The notes: generated from the sequence alone by a model not told the origin. Positions 36,356 to 44,188 are shown, numbered from the stretch's first letter. The stretch: DNA of 64,000 nt from Lentisphaera araneosa HTCC2155 (GCF_000170755.1 NZ_ABCK01000005.1:275924-339923), one strand, 5' to 3'. Program-made: numbers and translations.

Positions 36356-37210
36356 CTAAGAAAGGCTATCTAATTTATTGCAAACATCATTCTGAAAACG
36401 CTCGATCGTCGACTTAACGTAATCACTAATCGATAGATTTTCATCTTCTATAAGCGGAGTTAAATCAATGGCGAAATTCATTGAATCGCAAGCATCCACT
36501 TCATGTGAGGCGAAGTAAGTGGCGTTAGCGACACGTCTTCCCACAGTGGCTAAATCATAACGTTTACCACCACTCACTTGCGAATCAAAAACGGCAATGA
36601 GTGCTTGGGCAATATGAGGGTATTGATCCGTTGGTAGAACCACTTTTTCGTCATCCATCATCCAATCCAAATCGCGCCAAACTTCGCAGCCATAAACTTT
36701 CTTAGGCCGTTGCTCTTTGGGTAGTGAACGCAGGGCTTCAATCGAGCGCAACATCGTGGCCACATGTGTATCGTGCTTATCCGCAGGGTTGTGTAAGTAC
36801 AGAACTTCGGGCAGTGCGACTTGAAGAATAGCCCGAAGTTCTGCCACAGTGTTTTTATTCTGTGAATCTTTGATTTCCGAACTCGGGTAGGCCAACTGAA
36901 TTTGAGCAGCAAAGTCACCAAGACTCGCGGCTTTGTTTTGTTCATCGCGACGAATTGCCTGCATTTCTTCATCGGAATAGGCTGCGTAAATCCCCGTACG
37001 CGGACTTCCTGAACCATTGGAAACAATGACGCTACTAAAATTTAAATCTGACTGACCAAAACATTGAGCAATACCATTGTAAGCTAAAATCTCGGTATCA
37101 TCCTGGTGCGCGACAATCGCTAAATGCGTTGTGCTTGCTAAAGCTTCTTCATAAGCTTTTCCCGAAGGAATATATGTTGTGGCTTTTTCCTGTACAAAAT
37201 TCATAATCAA
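36356..37210 (-). CDS. PIG-L/LmbE-family deacetylase-like protein
   Basis: 284 residues. LAIVAHQDDTEILAYNG near residue 33 is the AHxDD(x)E zinc motif of the family, and LHNPADKHDTHVA near 140 carries the later His residues. Members remove acetyl groups from GlcNAc-containing molecules (MshB, PIG-L, BshB, chitobiose deacetylases). Its place between a sugar kinase and NagB, two and eight bases from them, suggests it deacetylates GlcNAc or GlcNAc-6-phosphate in place of NagA, which is not seen here. An unusual Gln replaces the common Pro in AHPDD. Start could be the second Met. Confidence 0.85.
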   Translation of the reverse strand: MIMNFVQEKATTYIPSGKAYEEALASTTHLAIVAHQDDTEILAYNGIAQCFGQSDLNFSSVIVSNGSGSPRTGIYAAYSDEEMQAIRRDEQNKAASLGDFAAQIQLAYPSSEIKDSQNKNTVAELRAILQVALPEVLYLHNPADKHDTHVATMLRSIEALRSLPKEQRPKKVYGCEVWRDLDWMMDDEKVVLPTDQYPHIAQALIAVFDSQVSGGKRYDLATVGRRVANATYFASHEVDACDSMNFAIDLTPLIEDENLSISDYVKSTIERFQNDVCNKLDSLS

Positions 37211-37212
37211 TC

Positions 37213-38601
37213 CTAGTTTAAAGGTGCTAGGCTTGCTGCAGTAACAGCCTGCCCATGACGTTTATCAGTTTCATTAGGGATATGGAAATTAACCTGCTTC
37301 GAAAGCTCAGGGAATTCAAAATCGAGAACTTCGCGTGCTTTCTCTAAAATAATTTCTCCGCCTTCACCCGACGTCACACGACCCAAGATGAGCAAGTTAT
37401 CCATTTCGTAGAATTCTCCATAGTGGGGAATTGTGTAGCCCAAATAAGCTCCAATGGTTTCGTATATTTTACGGGCTCGTGGATCATTGGCTTTCATCAA
37501 TTTTTGAACTTCTTTAAGTTGCTCTGGAAAAGGCATGCTCTCTTCAAAATCTAAACCCGCTGCTGGTGCTAAACGTGCGACCGCTTGTTGAGAGAAAAAC
37601 TGCACTCCACAACCGTGATCACCTGACCATTCGTCCACGGGAGCATTATCGCGGTAATCAACAGGTGCAAAAGCTAATTCGTTGAGCCAACCAGTAATTT
37701 TGGCATCTTTATCCACATAACCCACTGCCTCGCTCGTTCCCATCGCTAGGCCCATGCAGGGAGTCACACCACAACTTTGGGCACCATTTAAGGCCGTGAC
37801 GTCACCATCGTTAACCACCACAATTGGCACGTCCCATTCTGATTTGAGTTCAATAAAAATATTTTTGACTTTGGAATCAAAATCTTCTTCATCAACGCCA
37901 CGGAATAAAGAAGCAATCTTGACTTGATTATCTACGTAAACTCCCGCAGCACTTCCACCAATCGCATCGACGCGTGGGAGTTTCTCAGCTGCACGGCGAA
38001 TGGAATCTTTAATGCCTTCCACATGCCAGGCTGGATCATTTTGGAAATACGGATCCCATTCCACTTCTTCAGTGTGAACCACTTTGCCATCAATTGTTGC
38101 CGAACACTTTCGATCGGAACCGCCGAGGTCAAAACCAACGCGGCAACCATCTGTATAACCACCCAATGACTGTGCATTAGCACTATTCTTAGGGACATCT
38201 TCGAGGGCGCAGTGAATGAATTCTAAATCGCTACCATAAACTTTTTTACCAATAAGTTCATTATCAAATTTACGCTCTCCGCTCATTGAATATGTCCCTT
38301 TAATCGCATCAAAAAGTGCCTGAGGACCCGCAATATAAACTTTATTACCGCCCACCATCCATAACATTGCTTTCAGGAAACGTTCAACGAATTTATTATT
38401 GAGCTCGATATTCTCACCCGAATGCTCTAAAATTTTCTCATTAATCGTGAAGCTTGTGCCATTATCTTGCACGAGCGCCATGGCAAAATCCAAGCTCTTT
38501 TCTTCACTCGCTTTTTTGCGAAAGGCCTGATTCCATAAGTAGGCAGGAAGGTAGCTTACATCTAAATCTGTTTTTACTTTTTGCTCGATATTTAAACTCA
38601 T
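37213..38601 (-). CDS. ROK-like / hexokinase-fold sugar kinase
   Basis: 462 residues, longer than the usual 300-residue ROK kinase, with an N-terminal region of about 150 residues. VGFDLGGSDRKCSATIDG near 155 is the first phosphate-binding motif, IGGSAAGVYVD the second, VVNDGDVTALNGA contains the catalytic Asp region and GLAMGTSEAVGYVD the ATP-binding turn. The start has TGGAG upstream. First gene of the operon with the deacetylase and nagB, so the likely substrate is N-acetylglucosamine or a relative. The direct repeat at 38671-38698 in its promoter probably binds the AraC regulator at 39892. Confidence 0.82.
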   Translation of the reverse strand: MSLNIEQKVKTDLDVSYLPAYLWNQAFRKKASEEKSLDFAMALVQDNGTSFTINEKILEHSGENIELNNKFVERFLKAMLWMVGGNKVYIAGPQALFDAIKGTYSMSGERKFDNELIGKKVYGSDLEFIHCALEDVPKNSANAQSLGGYTDGCRVGFDLGGSDRKCSATIDGKVVHTEEVEWDPYFQNDPAWHVEGIKDSIRRAAEKLPRVDAIGGSAAGVYVDNQVKIASLFRGVDEEDFDSKVKNIFIELKSEWDVPIVVVNDGDVTALNGAQSCGVTPCMGLAMGTSEAVGYVDKDAKITGWLNELAFAPVDYRDNAPVDEWSGDHGCGVQFFSQQAVARLAPAAGLDFEESMPFPEQLKEVQKLMKANDPRARKIYETIGAYLGYTIPHYGEFYEMDNLLILGRVTSGEGGEIILEKAREVLDFEFPELSKQVNFHIPNETDKRHGQAVTAASLAPLN

Positions 38602-38670
38602 AAGATTCTCCAGTTTGGCTTAATTGAGCTAAAGATAAAGAGTATCGAGGATGATTACAATGATAGTTTT

Positions 38671-38698
38671 TTGATATATAATATCGCGATCTTGATAT
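38671..38698 (-). promoter_or_regulatory. Tandem TTGATAT half-sites, 21 bp apart (candidate AraC operator)
   Basis: TTGATAT occurs at 38671 and again at 38692, a period of 21 bp or two helical turns, as AraC-type tandem half-sites do. It lies 70 bases upstream of the kinase start. The same heptamer (as ATATCAA) is 12 bases upstream of the AraC gene at 40746. Confidence 0.55.
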
Positions 38699-38749
38699 TT
38701 TTACACGATTATTCATAAATTGGGATTAAGCCCTCTATAGTTAACTTTA

Positions 38750-38870
38750 AGTGCAGCGGTCTTGCAGCGCAGCGGTCTTGCAGCGCAGCGGTCTTGCAGC
38801 GCAGCGGTCTTGTAGTGAGCGGTCTTGCAGTGTAGCGGTCTTGCAGTGTAGCGGTCTTGCAGCGAGCTCC
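38750..38870. repeat. 16-bp tandem repeats (CTTGCAGCGCAGCGGT), about 7 copies
   Basis: Four near-identical units with core AGCGCAGCG, then three with AGTGTAGCG or a deletion. Same family as 1960, 10120, 18604 and 23885. Confidence 0.88.
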
Positions 38871-39009
38871 GCGAACGATCTTTAAACCAATATTTCTGCA
38901 AATAAATTTTCATAAGGAATGGAAGAATGAAAATAAAGCGGTTTTTTAATATCTATTCAATAAAGGTTCGCCCTTAATTTTGACGAAAAACCAGTAAAGA
39001 TGTATTAGA

Positions 39010-39474
39010 ATGAAAGTTGATATTGAAACGATTAAAACGCGCTCGCCCTACAAAGATCTTTTTCCCCTCGATAAATCACTTATCAATGATCTCGCCAATC
39101 AAATAGAACTCGATGGCTTTAATGAGCCCGAGTCCATCATCTTTCAGTACATCAAAAACATCGGCTACGTGGTCGTTTATGGTCACATGACCCTCGAGGC
39201 TTGCAAGCGCGCCGGGCTCATTCATGTGGAAGCCACTCGCATCGACTTTGATGAATCCGAAGAAGCCGTCGAATACGCCAAAGAATTCCACAAAAAGAGA
39301 AGCCAGGCCAGCACCAAGAAAACCCCTGCCCCTGTTGATGAATCAGCTGAGACTGAAGAGGAGTATATTGAACGTCGCAGTCTCGATTACGCCAAGCAAA
39401 TTGGTGATCAACTTCGCCTCGCTGGCTTCGAATCCGAGCAAATCAAATACGTGCTCTCCTTAGTCGAAGTCTAA
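39010..39474 (+). CDS. Stand-alone ParB-like nuclease-fold domain protein
   Basis: 154 residues. SPYKDLFPLDKSLINDLANQIELDGFNEP followed by VVYGHMTLEACKRAGLIHVEATRIDFDESEEAVEYA matches the ParB/Srx N-terminal domain, with GHMTLEA where ParB has GHRRxxA. There is no helix-turn-helix or dimer domain, so it is not a full segregation protein. The C-terminal third is charged. Similar short ParB-like proteins occur alone or in mobile elements; function unknown. Conserved CTP-binding Arg is replaced here, so activity is doubtful. Confidence 0.8.
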   Translation: MKVDIETIKTRSPYKDLFPLDKSLINDLANQIELDGFNEPESIIFQYIKNIGYVVVYGHMTLEACKRAGLIHVEATRIDFDESEEAVEYAKEFHKKRSQASTKKTPAPVDESAETEEEYIERRSLDYAKQIGDQLRLAGFESEQIKYVLSLVEV

Positions 39475-39891
39475 GAACTATTTCACCACAGAGTGTACCG
39501 ATAACTCAGAGAAGAGAGGGATTTTAGGATTGTTGTTTCTTTGCTGGGATCGTGGGCATCTTGCCCGCAACTGCGAACAACACCTATTCAAAATCATCTT
39601 AAGTTTTATCCTTCTTGGCGGCTTGGCGGCTTGGCGTGAAATAGTAAACCTATTTTCAATGAGATTAGTACATGGGATTGCTCTTAAATGTCTCTCGCGA
39701 AGGCGCCAAGACACGAAGTTTTTGTTCAGTGAATAAGTTCAAGAAACTATTTCACCACAGAGTGTACGGAGAACTCAGAGAAGAGATGAATTTTCAGATT
39801 GTTGTTTCTTTGCTGGGAGCGCGGGCATCTTGCCCGCAACTGCGGACAACTCTTCCCATTCAAAATTAAGAATTTATAATTTAAAATTAAT
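39475..39891. repeat. Intergenic region made of two long direct repeats
   Basis: About 118 bases at 39476-39593 (ACTATTTCACCACAGAGTGT ... GCCCGCAACTGCG) recur at 39744-39866 with a few changes. Between them is a 115-base element (39611-39725, CTTGGCGTGAAA ... CGCCAAGACACGAAG) that recurs at 40905-41018. Nothing here codes. Confidence 0.8.
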
Positions 39892-40734
39892 TCAGGCTTC
39901 CAAGCTATTATCGAGGGGCAAAGCATTGCGGCGATATTCTAGGGGAGTCATATGATTAAACTTTTTGAATCGAGCACAAAAATGTGATTTCGAGCTAAAG
40001 CCGAGCATAAAAGTAATATCTTTTATACTATGAGTCGTCATGCTCAAAAAATGGCATGCATGGGTAATGCGAATATGTTCTAAGTAGCTGATGGGACTCT
40101 TGCCCATTTCTTTTTTAAACAGGCGACAAAAAGCCGCTTCTGACAAGCTCGCTCGAGCAGATAAAATTGAGAGATTGATACTGCGGCTATAATTTCCCTG
40201 AATGTAACGAACCGCGCTGACAATGCGTTGATCCAGGCCCGAGTGCTCCAAGTCCTGTTGTACTCGCGCAATATGAATCAAGATTTCCTCTAAGCGATTC
40301 ATCGCTAACTGCTCCGAGAAAGCAACCTCTTCCTTGGCTAATTCAATGGCTTCTTGGATTAAGACAATAATTTTTTTATAAAGTTTTTGATCCGGTATTT
40401 TAAAATAAAATAAGCCATCTCTTACTTCACTCCACTGCAAAAAACTGAGCCAATGCGGACGAGGAATAAAATGTGCCCAATAAGCTGCCCAAAAACCATC
40501 ATCACCCTCAGGTATACCATAATCGTGAGCGACACGAGGAGGCAATAAGACACATTCCAAGTCATCCATAAACAAATCCCCTTGCAGATGGTGAAAGACC
40601 CCTTTGCCTTTGTGATGAATCAAAAGTTGCCAATCCTGCGTGCCTTCTTCTCGATAACAAGTGTAAGCCTTGTGTAAACTAAAATGCCCCACGGTGATAT
40701 CTCGCAGGGGTGGTGGAGCAACATTATGTCTCAT
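39892..40734 (-). CDS. AraC-family transcriptional regulator
   Basis: 280 residues. The N-terminal part is cupin-like (FHHLQGDLFMDDLECVLLPPRVAHDYG), for sugar sensing. The C-terminal 100 residues hold two helix-turn-helix motifs: SINLSILSARASLSEAAFCRLFKKEMGKSPISYL and IKDITFMLGFSSKSHFCARFKKFNHMTPLEYR. An ATATCAA heptamer 12 bases upstream matches the tandem sites before the amino-sugar kinase, so it may regulate both itself and that operon. Direction of control is unknown. Confidence 0.93.
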   Translation of the reverse strand: MRHNVAPPPLRDITVGHFSLHKAYTCYREEGTQDWQLLIHHKGKGVFHHLQGDLFMDDLECVLLPPRVAHDYGIPEGDDGFWAAYWAHFIPRPHWLSFLQWSEVRDGLFYFKIPDQKLYKKIIVLIQEAIELAKEEVAFSEQLAMNRLEEILIHIARVQQDLEHSGLDQRIVSAVRYIQGNYSRSINLSILSARASLSEAAFCRLFKKEMGKSPISYLEHIRITHACHFLSMTTHSIKDITFMLGFSSKSHFCARFKKFNHMTPLEYRRNALPLDNSLEA

Positions 40735-41014
40735 AAAAAACTCTCATATCAATATTATGATATATTATATTAGAATTCTAACAAAGCAAAGACTGATTCT
40801 TTGCGAAGTTAGCAGTTTCCAGTCAGCAGTTGGCAGATCGTTCGCAAGCTCATTGCAGTTAAAACATGGTTTTAGCTTTTTCGAGCGCTGATAGTTTATA
40901 ATTGTTCTTCTTGCCTACTTAGCGTCTTGGCGTGAAAACTATGATTTTTAGGATTCTAGCACATAGGCATTGTTACTAGATATCTCTCGCGAAGGTGCCA
41001 AGACACGAAGTTTT

Positions 41015-41237
41015 TTATAGTTCATATGAAATGTTGCTATTAAATAGATCATTGATCGAATAACTGTGTTTTTGCCGAGATCGTAAGAGGTCCTCCCGAA
41101 CTGCATCTTCAGATTGCACCACTTTCCAATTGGCGATCATCGCAAAATTCAGCATACTGCCTCACCCAAGCAAGGTAATAACCCGCCTGCTGTTTCGTCA
41201 ATCCAATTGACCCCAAGTACTTTTTAAACCCTTCCAC
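41015..41237 (-). pseudogene. Relic of a tyrosine recombinase N-terminal domain (possible integron integrase)
   Basis: On the minus strand from 41237, 42 codons read VEGFKKYLGSIGLTKQQAGY then YLAWVRQYAEFCDDRQLESG, ending at a stop at 41109. The pattern (F..YL...GL....A.YYL.WVR.Y..FC) is that of the core-binding domain of tyrosine recombinases and matches integron integrases well. One base out of frame, WKVVQSEDAVREDLLRS (41140-41015) looks like the next helix (W..xQAxxALR), so a frameshift and a deletion are likely. The catalytic domain is absent. It is divergent from the cassettes at its right, as intI is in integrons. Assignment is by eye. Confidence 0.55.
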
Positions 41238-41401
41238 CTTTCCTCACTGCTAATTTTTTAGGAAAATTAGCACCCAATGGTTGCTATTTTTCCTTTTATC
41301 CATTTCCAAGCTCAAAATCCTTAAAAATTTAGTCCTTTAAAATTCACAAAACAAGCTTTTTACCATTTTTGGTCAAATTTCGGACAAGTAAGTGCTAACC
41401 A

Positions 41402-41441
41402 TTTAGGATAATTATCGGACATGTCCGATAATTATCCTAAA
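41402..41441. repeat. Perfect 40-base palindrome
   Basis: TTTAGGATAATTATCGGACA followed directly by its exact reverse complement, no loop. It lies between the recombinase relic and the IS1380-like element. Could be a regulator binding site, part of an old attI/IS end, or a cruciform-forming element. Confidence 0.85.
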
Positions 41442-41657
41442 AAGTTATCATTTACCTAAATCGTACGATTTTATTTCCCAAAGGTCGTGATACGCGTGTA
41501 TAGACTATTTTAGGCATTACAAAAGGGATGATTTTTCTCCTTGAAGTCCATCTCGTTTATCAATTTGACTCCATTGCTCCAGAGATCAGTTTATGGAGTT
41601 TTTCGATCTTCAGATTGTGATTTCTGTGTATTTCATCCATTATTTGGGCGTGAGGAT

Positions 41658-43145
41658 CCTGGCGCTTATTGAAAAGCACCCGTTTTTAAAATGTATATTC
41701 AGCAACTAAAGAACAGGAAGAACCCAAGGCGTAAGTGATTTCTCCCATATTTGATCAAATTTCAACTCCCTCATTTTCCATGGGGTAATTTTGAGTGTCA
41801 ATGAGCGTCCTTTATTAATGATTTTTCCTGCTAAATCAAAAAGTTTACGACGTACCGTAGTGGGGTAGCAGTTCCAAGAAAAACCCGCAATGTTGCGTTT
41901 GAAAATCTGAAAGAGATTGAAGGATACAATACCCATTGAGTACCAAAGGGAGTTAGCGTGAAAGTCGAGACATGGCATCCTCTCACTTGCGAAATCTTTA
42001 GCTGCACGGTAAGTGAGTTCATCAGCTCCGCGGGAATGATCATAATCAATTATTTCTTGATCGGAGCAAGATTTTACGTCAAGATTTGTAAGGATAATAC
42101 GACTTTCTAAACCTAATAAAGCTTCGCCATTCTCTTCTGTAGGCCGTAAAAACAAAGCTCGATACGCCATCTCTTTGGGCCAAGATTTACGACGTTCTTG
42201 AAAAGTAAGGTAATGCCAAGTACAAGCTTTTTTACGATAGACGCCATCGAAGTTTTCGAGTTTTGTATTGGCATGAATTTTGTGATCTGAATAGCGTTTC
42301 CCTGCACAAATAAAGTTGATTTTAAGCGCGTCGCAAGCAGCAAAAATCTTTTGATCGTAATAACCACCATCCATTCGAACGATGACCTGAATGTCTTCTC
42401 CAAGATTTTCACGAATCATTGGTACGATTTCTTGTAACATCTCAATAGCAACCCCATCGTGATTTGTTGAGCAATGACCCGATTGGAAATAAGTATCGAT
42501 ATACATGCCGTCCCATATGAGGTTGATTGGGTGATAGCCTTCTTTTTTCTTGTAGGTACATTTTACTCCCGCGCGGCATTTAGCGCCGTCGTTATCGTAG
42601 ACACTGGAGTCTAGAAAGAGAATGACTTTATTCGGATTTTTAGCTTTGAGCGCACTAAGAAAAACCCTGCGGATTAAAGGACGAATCATCTCAACATCTA
42701 CTGTATAAGCTTTGTGAAGGATTCTTTTTAATGCAGCCGTACCTAGAGCAACTTCACAGCCTAAAAGTTTTTGCCAAGCTTCGTTTTCCTTCAGCGTATC
42801 AAAGGTGTTTAAACTACTTTCACGACCGTCCGCAAAAAAGAGTACAAGCTGTAAAAAAGCTTCTTCAAGCTCTATGCCTTTCTTGCTTTTTCTTAGATCT
42901 TTAAATACCTGTGCGAGCTCATCACAAATACCTGTGCCATTAATGAAATTAACAAAAGGTGCTAATCCTGCTTGAGAACTTAAGCAGTTTGTGGTGATTC
43001 CAATTTTTTTGATTTTTCTTCGACATTCTTTCTTGGATTTTCTAGTTTTTTGATTTTCTTGGGCATCGTAAGTACGTGGTTTTTGGGTTGAGGTTTTTTG
43101 GTCGAAGCTAATTTAACCCAAACTCCACTTTTCACCCACCCAGTG
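41658..43145 (-). mobile_element. IS1380-like insertion sequence (ends approximate)
   Basis: Contains a transposase of the IS1380 family. Ends are uncertain: CCTGGCGCTTATTGAAAAGC at the left and, on the other strand, CACTGGGTGGGTGAAAAG at the right share CTGG...TGAAAAG...GTTT and may be the inverted repeats. No target duplication was recognised. It lies between the recombinase relic and the first cassette boundary. Confidence 0.6.
41706..43112 (-). CDS. IS1380-family transposase (start unclear)
   Basis: The frame is open from a stop at 43115 to 41706, up to 468 codons, and reads as a transposase throughout: GITTNCLSSQAGLAPFVNFI, ADGRESSLNTFDTLKENEAW, LFLDSSVYDNDG with a DDE Asp, MDGGYYDQKIF with another, and EMAYRALF later. 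The first ATG in frame is at 42689, clearly inside the domain. An ATG at 43066 in the -1 frame leads to a run A-AAA-AAA at 43010-43004 from which a -1 slip would enter the main frame. Either an odd start, programmed frameshifting or decay explains this. Confidence 0.8.
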   Translation of the reverse strand: MSFDQKTSTQKPRTYDAQENQKTRKSKKECRRKIKKIGITTNCLSSQAGLAPFVNFINGTGICDELAQVFKDLRKSKKGIELEEAFLQLVLFFADGRESSLNTFDTLKENEAWQKLLGCEVALGTAALKRILHKAYTVDVEMIRPLIRRVFLSALKAKNPNKVILFLDSSVYDNDGAKCRAGVKCTYKKKEGYHPINLIWDGMYIDTYFQSGHCSTNHDGVAIEMLQEIVPMIRENLGEDIQVIVRMDGGYYDQKIFAACDALKINFICAGKRYSDHKIHANTKLENFDGVYRKKACTWHYLTFQERRKSWPKEMAYRALFLRPTEENGEALLGLESRIILTNLDVKSCSDQEIIDYDHSRGADELTYRAAKDFASERMPCLDFHANSLWYSMGIVSFNLFQIFKRNIAGFSWNCYPTTVRRKLFDLAGKIINKGRSLTLKITPWKMRELKFDQIWEKSLTPWVLPVL

Positions 43146-43176
43146 AAGCTTTTATACACAATTCGTACTTCTTAGG

Positions 43177-43270
43177 TTAGAAATAAAGACAAATTCTAAC
43201 CAGAAACTGGAGTTGATACTTTCGTTGTGAATCACAATTTAGATACGAAAGTACAAACTCAGTTTAGTCG
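43177..43270 (+). other. Cassette 1: 94-bp cassette consisting almost only of an attC
   Basis: Starts TTAGAA after the boundary at 43176; 17 bases later the R'' box TTCTAAC begins its attC. No room for a gene. Could be an eroded cassette. Confidence 0.7.
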
Positions 43271-43276
43271 TTCTGC
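43194..43276 (+). repeat. attC site 1
   Basis: R'' TTCTAAC, spacer CAG, left arm AAACTG-G-AGTT-GA-TACTTTCGT, loop of 19 bases, right arm complementary except that the G has no partner, spacer AGTC, R' GTTCTGC. The unpaired base in the left arm is the asymmetry typical of attC. Confidence 0.85.
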
Positions 43277-43327
43277 ATAAATAAAAAAAGAAATATTAAA
43301 AATACATCATTAGAATTATCACAAGAC

Positions 43328-43786
43328 TTGAGAGAGAAACTCATTGCCACTATTCAAAAATTAAATTGTGACAATGAACCTGGAACTATTCAAACATCTG
43401 AAAATTACGACATACATATTAACGAAAAAGAATGGAGTCCTCAGTCTCCACTCATCAAATGTCCCTCATGGTTCTCAAATATTCTAAAATCAGTTCCACT
43501 GTCTGGTTTATTCTTTTTAGCTCCTGAACCTGAAGAACAATATATGGAAGAACATACTTTTCTAGAATTAACTGGTTGGAATAATGTTCTAAAAAATTAT
43601 CCTTTTTTTATTCCAGCGATGGTTAATGCAAAGCATTATCCCATTGCTGAATCAGGCTATGGCTACCTTGTAATTGAACAAGACGCTTCACCTTATGATC
43701 CGATCTATAGATGGGACGGAAGTGGTATGGAATATCAAAAAGCATTTAATAGTTTTTCAGATTTACTGGATTCAATCGAAAATTAA
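43328..43786 (+). CDS. SUKH-like (SMI1/KNR4) small protein, integron cassette gene
   Basis: 152 residues from a TTG; no ATG is in frame between the cassette boundary and here and no ribosome site is evident, so the true start is uncertain. The C-terminal part (AESGYGYLVIEQDASPYDPIYRWDGSGMEYQKAFNSFSDLLDSIE) resembles SUKH-superfamily proteins, many of which are immunity proteins against bacterial toxins. W-containing motif LIKCPSWFSNILKSVPLSG also fits. No toxin is next to it, as often in cassettes. Function inferred weakly. Confidence 0.6.
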   Translation: MREKLIATIQKLNCDNEPGTIQTSENYDIHINEKEWSPQSPLIKCPSWFSNILKSVPLSGLFFLAPEPEEQYMEEHTFLELTGWNNVLKNYPFFIPAMVNAKHYPIAESGYGYLVIEQDASPYDPIYRWDGSGMEYQKAFNSFSDLLDSIEN

Positions 43787-43796
43787 GAAAGAAAAA

Positions 43797-43915
43797 GCAG
43801 AACCAACGGATCGAGCTGATACCTACGTATGTCATGAAACATGTTAAGGTATCAACTCTAAAACGTGAAACATGTTTCACGCCAAACGGGTACAAGCTCA
43901 TCCTCAACGTTCTGT
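43797..43915 (+). repeat. attC site 2 (long loop)
   Basis: R'' GCAGAAC, spacer CAAC, left arm GGAT-C-GAGCT-GA-TACC, loop of about 60 bases holding the palindrome GTGAAACATGTTTCAC, right arm complementary without the C, R' GTTCTGT. At 119 bases it is the longest site here. Confidence 0.8.
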
Positions 43916-43928
43916 TGAAATAAAAAGC

Positions 43929-43964
43929 TTGACTATACACAAAAAAAGATATATTATGTGTATA
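43929..43964 (+). promoter_or_regulatory. vapBC promoter and operator
   Basis: TTGACT at 43929, 17 bases, TATTAT at 43952. TATACACA (43934-43941) and TGTGTATA (43957-43964) form an inverted repeat over the promoter, a likely VapB(C) autorepression site. The cassette thus has its own promoter. Confidence 0.7.
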
Positions 43965-43983
43965 AATAAAAGCGAGGTTAAGT

Positions 43984-44184
43984 ATGTCACGTACAAATAT
44001 TGTTTTAGATGATGATTTAGTAAAAGACTGTATGAATGCAACAGGAATAAAAACAAAAAAATCATTAGTGGATTATGCACTTAAAGAACTACTCAGAAAA
44101 AATAAGCAAAAAAGGCTTTTAGATCTTCAGGGAAAAATAAACTGGACAGGAGATTTAAAAGAAATGAGAAAAGGAAGACCATAG
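43984..44184 (+). CDS. vapB: VapB-like antitoxin (ribbon-helix-helix), cassette gene
   Basis: 66 residues. MSRTNIVLDDDLVKDCMNAT then GIKTKKSLVDYALKELLRKN is the type-II VapB pattern: a beta strand for DNA binding and two helices. The charged end (WTGDLKEMRKGRP) would wrap the toxin. It lies four bases before vapC, in cassette 3, with its own promoter. Confidence 0.9.
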   Translation: MSRTNIVLDDDLVKDCMNATGIKTKKSLVDYALKELLRKNKQKRLLDLQGKINWTGDLKEMRKGRP

Positions 44185-44188
44185 AAAT

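Larger units (their letters stand above)
38602..39009. other. Intergenic region between amino-sugar operon and ParB-like gene
   Basis: About 408 bases. Holds the candidate operator, the tandem array at 38750-38870, and about 130 AT-rich bases before the ParB-like gene. Short reading frames here are made by the repeats and are not genes. Confidence 0.55.
40735..41657. other. Intergenic region left of IS1380-like element
   Basis: No intact gene. From left: AraC promoter, repeat copy 2 of the 115-base element (40905-41018), relic of a tyrosine recombinase (41015-41237, minus), a small hairpin GCTAATTTT/AAAATTAGC at 41249-41271, a perfect 40-base palindrome at 41402-41441, and AT-rich sequence to the insertion sequence. 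Confidence 0.7.

Noticed and set aside
38713..38913. Minus frame with repeated YTARPLHCKTA
   Set aside because: Product of the 16-bp tandem repeats.
39530..39736. 68-codon + frame in the repeats
   Set aside because: Lies wholly in duplicated non-coding repeats; no start site or family likeness.
43096..43182. A further attC to the left of the first boundary
   Set aside because: GTTAGAA is a good R' box but its left arm cannot be found; the IS1380-like element probably removed it.
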